Shown piece by piece: positions 1 to 6,620 of a stretch of DNA of 8,954 nucleotides (positions within the stretch are counted from its first letter, which is position 1; the number at the start of each line of letters is the position of its first letter). Source of the DNA: an uncultured Holophagaceae bacterium (GTDB lineage Bacteria; Acidobacteriota; Holophagae; Holophagales; Holophagaceae); assembly GCA_903876615.1 (NCBI GenBank), contig CAIRAS010000526.1, positions 1 through 8,954 on the forward strand. Reading direction: 5' to 3'. The notes below the pieces were generated by a model, which had not been told where the DNA came from, made no database searches, and saw only the letters and a list, made by a program, of their open reading frames with translations. A program made the position numbers and the translations under genes.

Positions 1-929
1 CCACCGAGCGCCAGCAGTTCGGCAAGGCCATCAACTCCTTCGGCCTCATCCAGCAGAAGCTGGCGGACATGGCCGCCAAGATCTTCGTCTGCGAGGCCAT
101 GAACTTCCGCACCGTGGGCTCCATCGACGAGGCCCTGGCCCGCACCAGCTGGTCCAGCCCCACCGCCGGCGCCGACAAGATGGCCGCCATCGACGAGTAC
201 ACCATCGAGTGCAGCATCTCCAAGGTCTGGGCCAGCGAGGCGCTGTTCTTCGTGGCCGACGAAGCTGTCCAGGCCTACGGCGGCTACGGGTTCAGCGCCG
301 AGTACCCCCCCGAAAAGGCCCTGCGCGACTGCCGCATCAACCGCATCTTCGAAGGCACCAACGAGATCAACCGGCTGCTCATCGCCGGCACCCTGCTCAA
401 GCGCGCCATGAAGGGCGAGCTGCCCCTCATGCAGTTCGGTCAGCAGGTGGCCAAAGAGATCTCGAACCCGGTCAAGGCTGACGCCTTCACGGGGCCCCTC
501 GCCCGCCTCAAGCACGGCGTAGAGCTGAGCAAGCGCCAGTGCATGCTGGCCGCGGGCCTAGCTGTGCAGGTGCTGGGTCAGAAGCTCATCGACAACCAGG
601 AGGTCATGGGCCGCATGAGCAACATGCTCATGGAGATCTACGCCATGGAGAGCGCCATTGTCCGCGCCGAGCGCATGCTCGAGAGCGGCCACCGCTGGGC
701 CCAGATTGCCCGCGACATCACGGAGCTCTACGTGAACGAGAGCTGGCACAAGGTCCACGGGGATGCCCGCATGCTCTGCGCCGACGTGGTGGAAGGCGAG
801 GCCCTGCGCCACGCCCTGGCCGGCGTGAAGGCCTTCTCCGAGTTCCACCCCACCAGCAGCGCCCGCCTGCGTGGCCGCATCGCCAGCGAGCTGATCCAGC
901 GGGGGATCTACCCGATTGAGGTAGCTTAG
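1..929 (+). CDS. Acyl-CoA dehydrogenase, C-terminal part (5' end outside window)
   Basis: This is the C-terminal 308 residues of an FAD-dependent acyl-CoA dehydrogenase, which makes the 2,3-double bond in the first step of fatty acyl-CoA beta-oxidation in the cytoplasm. The frame is open from base 3 and ends with TAG at 927-929. The visible part begins inside the flavoprotein core with an ERQQFGKAI / LIQQKLADMA helix. It continues with AYGGYGFSAEYPPEKALRD and the FEGTNEINR motif, whose Glu (codon 351-353) lines up with the catalytic base of medium-chain enzymes. About 190 further residues follow this core. That long tail, with LKRAMKGELPL after the core, matches the roughly 590-residue FadE/VLCAD-ACAD9-like group rather than the 380-residue short types. 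The N-terminal substrate-entry domain is missing only because the window starts inside the gene. Chain-length specificity cannot be read from this fragment. Confidence 0.95.
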   Translation, partial: TERQQFGKAINSFGLIQQKLADMAAKIFVCEAMNFRTVGSIDEALARTSWSSPTAGADKMAAIDEYTIECSISKVWASEALFFVADEAVQAYGGYGFSAEYPPEKALRDCRINRIFEGTNEINRLLIAGTLLKRAMKGELPLMQFGQQVAKEISNPVKADAFTGPLARLKHGVELSKRQCMLAAGLAVQVLGQKLIDNQEVMGRMSNMLMEIYAMESAIVRAERMLESGHRWAQIARDITELYVNESWHKVHGDARMLCADVVEGEALRHALAGVKAFSEFHPTSSARLRGRIASELIQRGIYPIEVA

Positions 930-960
930 AGCTACGGCTCCACCGCTGCGCGGGGGAGAT

Positions 961-992
961 AGGAAAAGGGCCCCGTGCGGGGCCCTTTTCCT
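961..992. terminator. Bidirectional rho-independent terminator
   Basis: A perfect 14-bp inverted repeat (AGGAAAAGGGCCCC, loop GTGC, then its complement) lies between two convergent genes. The inner stem is all G/C. The outer stem carries AAAA on one arm and TTTT on the other, so a short U-run forms at the 3' side in either direction. It sits 31 bp after the acyl-CoA dehydrogenase stop and 29 bp after the stop of the leftward FecR-type gene, so it probably ends both transcripts. Confidence 0.9.
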
Positions 993-1021
993 GCTTCAGG
1001 CTGGGGTCAGTGGCGCTCTTC

Positions 1022-2905
1022 TTAGGGCTTCTCCTTGGGGGCCTCGGCCTTGGGGGGAGTCTGGTGGGGCTTCGCCTCGGCCTTGGGGGGAGTCTGGTGG
1101 GGCTTCGCCTCGGCCTTCGGGGCCGCCTCGGGACGCCGTTCCTCGCCCCGGGAGGGACGGGACTCCATGGGCCGTTCCCGGGGGGCCGGTTCCGCGCGAC
1201 GTTCCTCTACCCTGGGCCGAGACTCAGGCATGCGCTCGCGGGGAGAGACCTCGGGACGCCGGTCCTCGGTCTTGGGACGCGGCTCCGGCATGCGCTCGCG
1301 GGGAGAGACCTCGGGACGCCGGTCCTCGGTCTTGGGACGCGGCTCCGGCATGCGCTCGCGGGGCGAGGGCTCAGGACGACGCTCCTCCACCTTGGGCCGA
1401 GGTTCTGCAGGACGTTCCCGGGGCGGAGCCTCGATCCGGCCTGGCGTCAGCTCGCGGGGCCGCTCTTTGGGCGTGAACCGTTCAATCGGCTGGGTGCGCC
1501 GGTCCTCGAAGGGGACGCGGGCCGGGCCGGAAGCTGGACCGCCCGGATGGAGTTCAGCAGGTCCGGACGGACGCAGCTCGCGGCGGACGATGACGCGGCC
1601 CGTGGCCGCCTGGGCCTGGCGCTCGTAGGTTACGAGGCGATCCCGGTGGACCTCCCGCTGGAAGGCTGTGTCCACGTGGCCGCTGTGGAACTCCGACCTG
1701 GAGACGATGAGCGGCGACCGCTGCCAGGGCGCATGCAGGTCCCGGCCGCCGCCCCCGTTGAAGGTATGGAGCAGCCCGGTGTTGATGGTGATCCGCGTGT
1801 GGATGTTGCCAAAATTGAGGTGCCCGACCGCCACCACGTTCCAGGCATAGCCACCGCCCCAGGCGCCGTAGCCCCAGTGGCAGGGGGTGTTGTGGTAGCC
1901 GAGGGGCGCCCAGCCGGCATAGCCGGGCGTGTGGTTCCAGGCCACCCAGGCGGGGCTGTAGTAGATCCCGGGAATCCAGAACCAGCCTGCGCCAAGGGCC
2001 CAGTGCCAGCGGCCATGGTGGTAGGCGACGTAGGCCCAGGGCTCGTCGGAGATCCAGGTCATGCCGCCGGCGTAAGGCGCCCAGCGGCCGTGGGTGTAGG
2101 GGCGCCAGTCCTCGGCGACCCCGTTGGGCTGCCAGACCCAGCCGAACTCGGGGCTGTTGATCCAGTGGCCGCTCTGGTCGAGGTCATCGGCGTAGTAGCG
2201 GAGCTCTGAAGGCACCCGCTGCGAGCTCTCGCCCTGGCGGAGGGCCATGGCGCGCTCACACCAGCGGTCGAACTCGTCCCCGTCATAGGTGTTGAAGCCC
2301 CGCACACGGTCCAGGCCATCCTGGGGGCTGAACACCGTGAGGCGATCCCCCGCGGGGACGAGGGTCTCGTTCCGCTCGTTGGCGAAGGTCACGCGGCCGG
2401 TGTGTACCTTCAGCCGCACGGTGCGGTCGCGCTCGGCTTCCAGGCTGAAGGACCCCTTGTCGAAGCAGGTGGCGCTGCCCGAAGGCGTGTCCACGCGCAG
2501 CCGGGCATCGGACTTGCCGCCCAGGAGCACCCTCACTCGCCCATAGTCCAGGCGGAGCAGCACCTGCTTTTCGCCCTTCTTATCCGTGAAGAGCGCCGCC
2601 ACGGTGAAGCGGGTGGCGCCACCGAAAGCCACGCGGGTGCCATCTCCGAGTTGCAGAACGCCACGACCGCGGCTTTCCACGACATCGCCTTCTCCGATGG
2701 GGGTGCCGCGGGTGAGGGCTTCGTCCAGCTCTCCCTTGCGGACGAGGACCTCGCCCTCCAGGGCACGCACCATGGCATACCGCTCGGGAGCCTCGCCTTG
2801 ATACGTCTCGTCTTCAGAGGGTGCAGGCGCCTGCGGCGCCGCCATCACGATGGCCGCGGGCAGCAGCAGCAGGGCGATCCGGGTCGGGGTGCAGGTGATG
2901 CTCAT
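1022..2905 (-). CDS. Secreted FecR-domain, Trp-rich (DUF6600-like) protein with Pro/Arg/Glu repeat tail
   Basis: This encodes a 627-residue exported protein of unknown exact function. Residues 1-23 form a signal peptide (hydrophobic ALLLLPAAIVMAA). Residues about 44-145 look like a FecR domain, with GEVLVRKGE, GEGDVVESRGRGVLQLGDGTRVAFG and RVRVLLGG. Residues about 236-345 are rich in Trp, Tyr and Gly (GWVWQPNG, WRPYTHGRWAPY, MTWISDEPWAYVAYHHGRW), as in the DUF6600 family that often follows FecR domains in secreted proteins. Residues about 494-627 form a low-complexity tail of 20-residue RERMPEPRPK-type repeats and two KAEAKPHQTPP units. The ATG at 2903-2905 was chosen because it has a GGAGGG ribosome site just upstream and opens the signal peptide. 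The same frame is open further upstream to 3316, but that stretch overlaps the next gene and has no signal-peptide start. No sigma factor or TonB receptor is adjacent, so classical FecIR signalling is unlikely. The gene is last in a leftward group with tatD. Confidence 0.85.
   Translation of the reverse strand: MSITCTPTRIALLLLPAAIVMAAPQAPAPSEDETYQGEAPERYAMVRALEGEVLVRKGELDEALTRGTPIGEGDVVESRGRGVLQLGDGTRVAFGGATRFTVAALFTDKKGEKQVLLRLDYGRVRVLLGGKSDARLRVDTPSGSATCFDKGSFSLEAERDRTVRLKVHTGRVTFANERNETLVPAGDRLTVFSPQDGLDRVRGFNTYDGDEFDRWCERAMALRQGESSQRVPSELRYYADDLDQSGHWINSPEFGWVWQPNGVAEDWRPYTHGRWAPYAGGMTWISDEPWAYVAYHHGRWHWALGAGWFWIPGIYYSPAWVAWNHTPGYAGWAPLGYHNTPCHWGYGAWGGGYAWNVVAVGHLNFGNIHTRITINTGLLHTFNGGGGRDLHAPWQRSPLIVSRSEFHSGHVDTAFQREVHRDRLVTYERQAQAATGRVIVRRELRPSGPAELHPGGPASGPARVPFEDRRTQPIERFTPKERPRELTPGRIEAPPRERPAEPRPKVEERRPEPSPRERMPEPRPKTEDRRPEVSPRERMPEPRPKTEDRRPEVSPRERMPESRPRVEERRAEPAPRERPMESRPSRGEERRPEAAPKAEAKPHQTPPKAEAKPHQTPPKAEAPKEKP
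1041..1117. repeat. 33-bp tandem repeat, two full copies plus a partial third
   Basis: The 33-bp unit starting GCCTCGGCCTTGGGGGGAGT occurs identically at 1041-1073 and 1074-1106, and its first 11 bases recur at 1107-1117. It lies in frame in the tail of the FecR-type gene and encodes the 11-residue unit KAEAKPHQTPP. Identical copies point to recent duplication by slippage or unequal recombination. Confidence 0.95.
1151..1390. repeat. 60-bp tandem repeat, four copies, coding for a 20-residue unit
   Basis: Four consecutive 60-bp units encode 20-residue blocks at residues 506-585 of the FecR-type protein: VEERRPEPSPRERMPEPRPK, TEDRRPEVSPRERMPEPRPK, TEDRRPEVSPRERMPESRPR and VEERRAEPAPRERPMESRPS. 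The two middle units are nearly identical at the DNA level and the outer ones have diverged. A degenerate half unit lies on each side (PPRERPAEPRPK before, GEERRPEAAPK after). The period is a multiple of three, so gain or loss of copies keeps the frame. The segment is strongly charged and Pro-rich and probably extended or disordered. Confidence 0.95.
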
Positions 2906-2996
2906 AAGCCCTCCACAAGGTTGGGTGCCGAGTCCATGCCGGTCGGTTCCCCACTCCAGGCAGCCAGGGGCGTGCCAATCTTCGAGGTGAGCGGGC

Positions 2997-3668
2997 TCAG
3001 TCCTTCGGAAAGGGCGCGAGGGCGGTGCCGGGCTTGACGGGATTCGGGTGCGGCCCGAGGGCCGCCAGGCGCGGCAGGAGGCCGATCCAGGGCAGGGACC
3101 ACTGCCGGGGGGCGCCCTTCTCCACATCCCCCGCCAGCACCTCAAGGCGCTCCGGCAAGAAGCGGATCTGCAGGTCCCGCCCCGGGGGCAGCGGCAGGTG
3201 GACCACCCGGGCCGTGCCGGGGTGGACCACCGTGAGGAAGGCCTCGCCGTCCTCGAGTATCCAGAGCAGCCCCGCCAGGAAAGGCCGGAAGTCTGCCGCC
3301 GCCCAGTGCAGCCCACCCAGCCCCTGTTTCAGGGGTGCGTTGTCGGGGAAGTGCCACACGCCGGATGCCGTGGGCAGCGGCAGGCCGCCGTCTCGCCAGG
3401 CGTGGAGGGGCCGCCCCGGCAGCCCCGCCTGCAGCCGGACCACGCCCTGGGCATCCCGGATTCGGAGGGTGCCATCACCCGTCAGCGCGACCACCACAGC
3501 CCCTGTGGAGGGTGTCAGCGGCCCCGGGGCCGACTCGGACGGGGGTCGGGCCCCGACCTGCCAGTCCAGGGGCGCGATCCGCTCCCAGGCGAGCGGCTTC
3601 CGGCCCTGGGCCGCGAGGCTGGACGCGAGCAGCGCCGCGCCCGTCAGGAGGAGGGTGCCCAGCCGCAC
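2997..3668 (-). CDS. Putative secreted protein of unknown function
   Basis: I do not recognise this 223-residue protein. Residues 1-21 look like a cleavable signal peptide (MRLGTLLLTGAALLASSLAAQG). No Cys follows the cleavage region, so it is not a lipoprotein. The mature part is rich in Gly, Leu, Pro and Trp. It has beta-like stretches (GAVVVALTGDGTLRIRDAQGVVRLQ; DGEAFLTVVHPGTARVVHLPLPPGRDLQIRFLPERLEVLAGD) that would suit a beta-sandwich or propeller-like fold. That is a guess from pattern only. The start is GTG at 3666-3668, preceded by GGAGG four bases upstream. It lies 25 bp inside the end of the tatD gene, so translation is probably coupled and the two share a transcript. A 91-bp gap without a clear terminator separates it from the downstream FecR-type gene. 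An envelope location is inferred from the signal peptide. Confidence 0.75.
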   Translation of the reverse strand: MRLGTLLLTGAALLASSLAAQGRKPLAWERIAPLDWQVGARPPSESAPGPLTPSTGAVVVALTGDGTLRIRDAQGVVRLQAGLPGRPLHAWRDGGLPLPTASGVWHFPDNAPLKQGLGGLHWAAADFRPFLAGLLWILEDGEAFLTVVHPGTARVVHLPLPPGRDLQIRFLPERLEVLAGDVEKGAPRQWSLPWIGLLPRLAALGPHPNPVKPGTALAPFPKD

Positions 3669-4423
3669 AGGGCCTCCAGGTTCTGGGTCGTCAATTCTGC
3701 GAGCTTGGCGGGCGGAATCCCCCGCAGCCCCGCCACGACCTCGGCGGTGTAGCGCACGAAGCCCGGTTCGTTCGCCTTGCCCCGGTAGGGCACCGGGGCC
3801 AGGAAAGGCGCGTCGGTCTCCACCAGGATGCGATCCGCCGGGGCCCAGGCCGCGACGTCACGGACCGCCAGGGCGTTCTTGAAGGTGGTGATGCCCGAGA
3901 AGCTCAGATAGAAGCCCAGGTCCAGGGCCCGGCCAGCAAAGGCGCGGTCCTCGCTGAAGCAGTGGATGATGCCCCGCACGGCGTCAGCGCCCTCCTCCTC
4001 AAGCACCTGGAGCGTCGCTTCGGGCGCGGACCGGGTGTGGATCATCAGGGGCTTGCCGCAGGCCTTCGCCAGGCGGATCTGGGCCCGAAACGCCGCTTCC
4101 TGGACGTCGCGGGGGCTCAGGTCGTAGTGCCAGTCCAGGCCCGTCTCGCCCACAAAGCGCACGGCGGGATGGCGCAGCAGGGCCTCCAGGCCGGTGGCCA
4201 CTTCCGGCGACCAGGACTTGGCTTCGTGGGGATGCACCCCCAGGCTGGCCTGAACACCGGGTGTGCGAACCGCCAGGGCCAGCACCGTCCGCGAGTCCTC
4301 CAGATCCGTGCCCACGGCAATGAACCCGGTCACATCTTGCGCCCGCGCTCGGGCCAGGGTCGCCTCCACCTGGTCGGCTTCCAGGTAGGTTCCGGTGAGG
4401 TGGCAGTGCGCATCCACGAGCAT
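3644..4423 (-). CDS. tatD: TatD-family metal-dependent hydrolase / DNase
   Basis: This 259-residue protein has the usual TatD length and motifs of the amidohydrolase-fold, metal-dependent DNases. The expected metal ligands are visible: the N-terminal HxH in VDAHCHL (H6, H8), Glu in FVGETGLD (E93), His in PLMIHTR (H129), His in GIIHCFSE (H154) and Asp in LVETDAPFL (D204). The family acts as 3'-5' exonuclease or DNase in the cytoplasm and has been tied to DNA repair and clearance. Despite its name it is not part of the Tat export machine. The ATG at 4421-4423 opens the conserved MLVDAHCHL strand, with a purine-rich GAGAGGATGGAG just upstream. It is the first gene of a leftward group and diverges from moaA across a 100-bp spacer. 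Its exact substrate cannot be deduced. Confidence 0.95.
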   Translation of the reverse strand: MLVDAHCHLTGTYLEADQVEATLARARAQDVTGFIAVGTDLEDSRTVLALAVRTPGVQASLGVHPHEAKSWSPEVATGLEALLRHPAVRFVGETGLDWHYDLSPRDVQEAAFRAQIRLAKACGKPLMIHTRSAPEATLQVLEEEGADAVRGIIHCFSEDRAFAGRALDLGFYLSFSGITTFKNALAVRDVAAWAPADRILVETDAPFLAPVPYRGKANEPGFVRYTAEVVAGLRGIPPAKLAELTTQNLEALCGWAPSS

Positions 4424-4467
4424 GGCTCCATCCTCTCACGGAGCCCCGGGCCGCTGTGACCGTCGGC

Positions 4468-4490
4468 ACGAACCCCTGCCAACGGTTCGT
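4468..4490. promoter_or_regulatory. 7-bp inverted repeat in the tatD-moaA divergent spacer
   Basis: ACGAACC at 4468-4474 and its exact complement GGTTCGT at 4484-4490 are separated by 9 bases, in the 100-bp spacer between the divergent tatD and moaA starts. It could be a repressor or activator operator, or a small hairpin in the moaA leader. No U-run follows, so it is not a terminator. I could not identify convincing -35/-10 boxes around it, nor a match to the molybdenum-cofactor riboswitch. Confidence 0.35.
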
Positions 4491-4523
4491 TTACGCTGCA
4501 TTCTGAAGAGGCTTGGAGCCCCC

Positions 4524-5570
4524 GTGTCCGCCCTCTATCTCCAGCCTCCCCAGACCCAACTCCCCCGCATGCTCCGCGTGAAGGACGAACTCAAGGACGG
4601 TCTGGGACGTGGCATCACCTACCTCCGTGTCTCCGTCACCGACCAGTGCAACCTGGCCTGCGTCTACTGCAAGCCGAGGACCGGCACCTGTGAGCGGGCA
4701 GCCGCTCCGGCCATGAGCCGCAACGAGGTGGTCCAGCTCGTGAAGGTGTTCACCAGCCTGGGTGTCCGCAATGTCCGCCTCACCGGTGGCGAGCCCCTCC
4801 TGCGCCGGGACCTGGAGACCATCGTCGCCGGCATCAGCCCCGAAGTGGAGGGCCGGGTACACCTCACCACCAATGGCATCCACCTGGCCCGGCGGGCGCG
4901 CAGCCTCCGCGACGCCGGCCTGCTGGGCGTCAACGTCAGCCTCGACGCCGCGGACCGCGCGACCTTTGAGCGCCTCACCACCAAGGACGGGCTCACCCGG
5001 GTTCTGGCGGGACTCGAGGCCGCCCGGGCGGTGGGCCTGAAGACCAAGCTGAACGCCGTGGTGCTGCGTGGCTGGAACGACAGCCAGATCCTGCCCCTGG
5101 CGCGGCTGGCCCAGCGGGACGGCCTGCAGGTGCGGTTCATCGAGTTCATGCCCTACCAGGGCAATGGCTGGGGCCCCGAACACTTCATGCCCGCAGCCGA
5201 GATCCTCCGCGTCATCCAGGACGGCCTGGGGACCACCCTGGAGGAGGAACCCAGCGTGGGCCTCGAGGAAGGTCCCGCGCGGCTCTTCCGCATCCCCGGC
5301 AGCCAGGGGAAGGTGGGCGTGATCTCCACCCTCAGCGCGGACTTCTGCAACCACTGCAACCGGGTGCGCCTCACCAGCCAGGGCGACCTCAACGCCTGCC
5401 TGTTCGGCACTTCCCCCGTGAGCCTGCTGAAGCCCCTGCGGGCCCGGGCGACCCACGATGAGCTCGTCGAGCTCATCCGCCAGTCCCTCTCGGAGAAGCG
5501 GGACTGCCACCCCATGCGCCACGGCGAGGCGCCGGAGCTTCCCCTGGGCATGTGGCAGGTCGGCGGGTGA
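4524..5570 (+). CDS. moaA: GTP 3',8-cyclase MoaA (molybdenum cofactor biosynthesis)
   Basis: This 348-residue radical-SAM enzyme converts GTP to (8S)-3',8-cyclo-7,8-dihydroGTP, the first step of molybdopterin synthesis with MoaC. The N-terminal [4Fe-4S] site is CNLACVYC (C42, C46, C49), preceded by RVSVTDQ. The SAM-binding VRLTGGEPLLRRDL and RFIEFMPYQGNGW follow. The C-terminal substrate-binding cluster uses C275, C278 and C292 (FCNHCNRVRLTSQGDLNAC). The protein ends in Gly-Gly, as MoaA proteins do. The frame is open from 4395, but the upstream part overlaps tatD. The GTG at 4524-4526 was preferred because GGAG lies five bases before it; an ATG at 4569 lacks a ribosome site. The last codons overlap the start of the mobA-like gene. 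No moaC, moaE or moeA lies in the window, so the rest of the pathway must be elsewhere. Confidence 0.95.
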   Translation: MSALYLQPPQTQLPRMLRVKDELKDGLGRGITYLRVSVTDQCNLACVYCKPRTGTCERAAAPAMSRNEVVQLVKVFTSLGVRNVRLTGGEPLLRRDLETIVAGISPEVEGRVHLTTNGIHLARRARSLRDAGLLGVNVSLDAADRATFERLTTKDGLTRVLAGLEAARAVGLKTKLNAVVLRGWNDSQILPLARLAQRDGLQVRFIEFMPYQGNGWGPEHFMPAAEILRVIQDGLGTTLEEEPSVGLEEGPARLFRIPGSQGKVGVISTLSADFCNHCNRVRLTSQGDLNACLFGTSPVSLLKPLRARATHDELVELIRQSLSEKRDCHPMRHGEAPELPLGMWQVGG

Positions 5571-6133
5571 AGGCGGGCCTGCTGCTGCTGAGCGGTGGCG
5601 CCGGGCGGCGCATGGGCGCCCGGAAGCACGCGCTGGAGCACCCGGCGGGCGGCAGCTGGGGCGGCTACCTGGTGCGGGTCTTCGCCACCGTCTTTCCGGA
5701 GGGACCTGTCCAGGTGCTGGGCGAGCCCCTGCCAGACCAACCCGAGCTGCCGCGCCTGGATGATCCCCGCAAGGGGCCCGCAGCGGCCCTGCGTCTCTGG
5801 GCGACCGCGGCGGCTCCCGAGGTGGACCGGTGGTGGGTCGTGGCCTGCGATCAGGTGCGCTGGACGCCCGAGCGCCTGAGGGCCTGGGCTGGCCTCTGCG
5901 CGGCCGCGGACCCCGCCGCCGACCACTGGGTCGTCGGCCTCCACGAAGGCCATCTGCAGCCCCTGGGAGGCTGGCTTCCCGCCAGCCTGCGCCCCCGCCT
6001 GGCGGCCTCCGGGGAGGCCTCCCTCTGGCGCCTGGCCACTGCCCTGCCCCACCTGGCCCTGCCCCAGGCCGGGCCCGAATGGACCGATGTGGACACGCCC
6101 GAGGACCGCCGGGCCTTCGAGGCCGGCGACTAG
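5567..6133 (+). CDS. mobA: MobA-like molybdenum cofactor nucleotidyltransferase
   Basis: This is a 188-residue NTP-transferase of MobA size. MobA joins GMP to molybdopterin to make the guanine-dinucleotide cofactor used by DMSO-reductase-family enzymes such as nitrate, formate and polysulfide enzymes. Visible motifs are the nucleotide-binding loop LLSGGAGRRMGARK (residues 8-20, with K20 as the expected phosphate contact), the metal-binding Asp in VVACDQ (D95), QPLGGWLPASL (131-141) and DVDTPEDRRAF near the end. The GTG start at 5567-5569 overlaps the moaA stop as GTGA, which fits translational coupling. An earlier in-frame GTG at 5552 adds five residues but has no good ribosome site. The acidic residue before the loop Lys in E. 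coli MobA is replaced here (ARK), so the CMP-transferring relative MocA cannot be fully excluded. Pairing with moaA supports the cofactor role. Confidence 0.85.
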   Translation: MKAGLLLLSGGAGRRMGARKHALEHPAGGSWGGYLVRVFATVFPEGPVQVLGEPLPDQPELPRLDDPRKGPAAALRLWATAAAPEVDRWWVVACDQVRWTPERLRAWAGLCAAADPAADHWVVGLHEGHLQPLGGWLPASLRPRLAASGEASLWRLATALPHLALPQAGPEWTDVDTPEDRRAFEAGD

Positions 6134-6507
6134 CCCAGCCGCTTGCGCACCAGGCGCTCGACGGGCACGCCGCCCTTCAGGTGGCTCTCGATGATCTCCG
6201 GCACATCCCCGGGGGTGACATGGGCGTACCAGACCCCGTCGGGATAGACCAGGACCGCCGGGCCAATGGCGCAGAAGCCCACGGATCCGCAGTGGCCGCA
6301 GTGCACCGGGCCTGCCTGGTTGCCCTTGAAGAACAGCAGCTTCTCTTCGATCAGCTGGTTCCGGAAGGCCTCCAGCACCGCCTCGGAGCCGTTGGCCGCA
6401 CAGCTCTTGGCGGTGCAGACGAAGACCTGGCGCTGCAGGTCGTGGTCGATCATGGGCGCCACCGCCGCGTCCTGCTCCCGGGTGGGTAGGGGTCTGGTGT
6501 CACTCAT
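6130..6507 (-). CDS. Thioredoxin-fold [2Fe-2S] ferredoxin
   Basis: This 125-residue protein resembles the thioredoxin-like [2Fe-2S] ferredoxins (Aquifex/Clostridium type, related to NuoE). Visible features are VFVCTAKSCAANGSEAV (C31, C36 with NuoE-like C-x4-C spacing), then GFCAIGPAVLVYPDGVWYAHVTPGDVPEIIESHLKGG, a near-perfect family C-terminal half. It probably carries electrons in the cytoplasm for an unidentified partner. The second ligand pair is odd. Where the family has C-x3-C before the GP motif, this protein has Ser75 and C79. Two extra cysteines lie upstream (C70, C73 in HCGHCG). The ATG at 6505-6507 has GGGAG eight bases upstream. The gene ends tail to tail with the mobA-like gene, their stop codons overlapping in CTAG, and diverges from the chemoreceptor gene. 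Confidence 0.88.
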   Translation of the reverse strand: MSDTRPLPTREQDAAVAPMIDHDLQRQVFVCTAKSCAANGSEAVLEAFRNQLIEEKLLFFKGNQAGPVHCGHCGSVGFCAIGPAVLVYPDGVWYAHVTPGDVPEIIESHLKGGVPVERLVRKRLG

Positions 6508-6575
6508 GAGGTCGCTCCCTGAGTCAAAAACATATCAGCAGATCCCGCGCCTCAGCTCGACGTCGGTTCCTTCCA

Positions 6576-6590
6576 TGCCAAGGCCTGGCA
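6576..6590. promoter_or_regulatory. Small inverted repeat TGCCA-N5-TGGCA in divergent spacer
   Basis: TGCCA (6576-6580) and TGGCA (6586-6590) form a 5-bp inverted repeat with a 5-base centre, about 70 bp upstream of the ferredoxin start. It could bind a dimeric regulator, but 5-bp arms are not rare in GC-rich DNA. It does not match the spacing of a sigma-54 promoter. Confidence 0.2.
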
Positions 6591-6620
6591 AGTGGATTCC
6601 TCATTAAGCATTTAACTGAG

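Noticed and set aside
1010..2209. 399-residue open frame on the + strand opposite the FecR-type gene
   Set aside because: It is the mirror of a repetitive GC-rich gene: low-complexity GLRLGLGG-type sequence, no ribosome site and no family resemblance. The opposite strand has a signal peptide and recognisable domains.
2906..3316. N-terminal extension of the FecR-type frame up to 3316
   Set aside because: It overlaps the secreted-protein gene and is Arg/Cys/Ser-rich shadow sequence. The ATG at 2905 has a GGAGGG site and begins a signal peptide.
4455..4469. Possible third Crp-type site TGTGA-N6-GCACG before moaA
   Set aside because: Only one half-site is good; the second arm matches at 3 of 5 positions, within chance.
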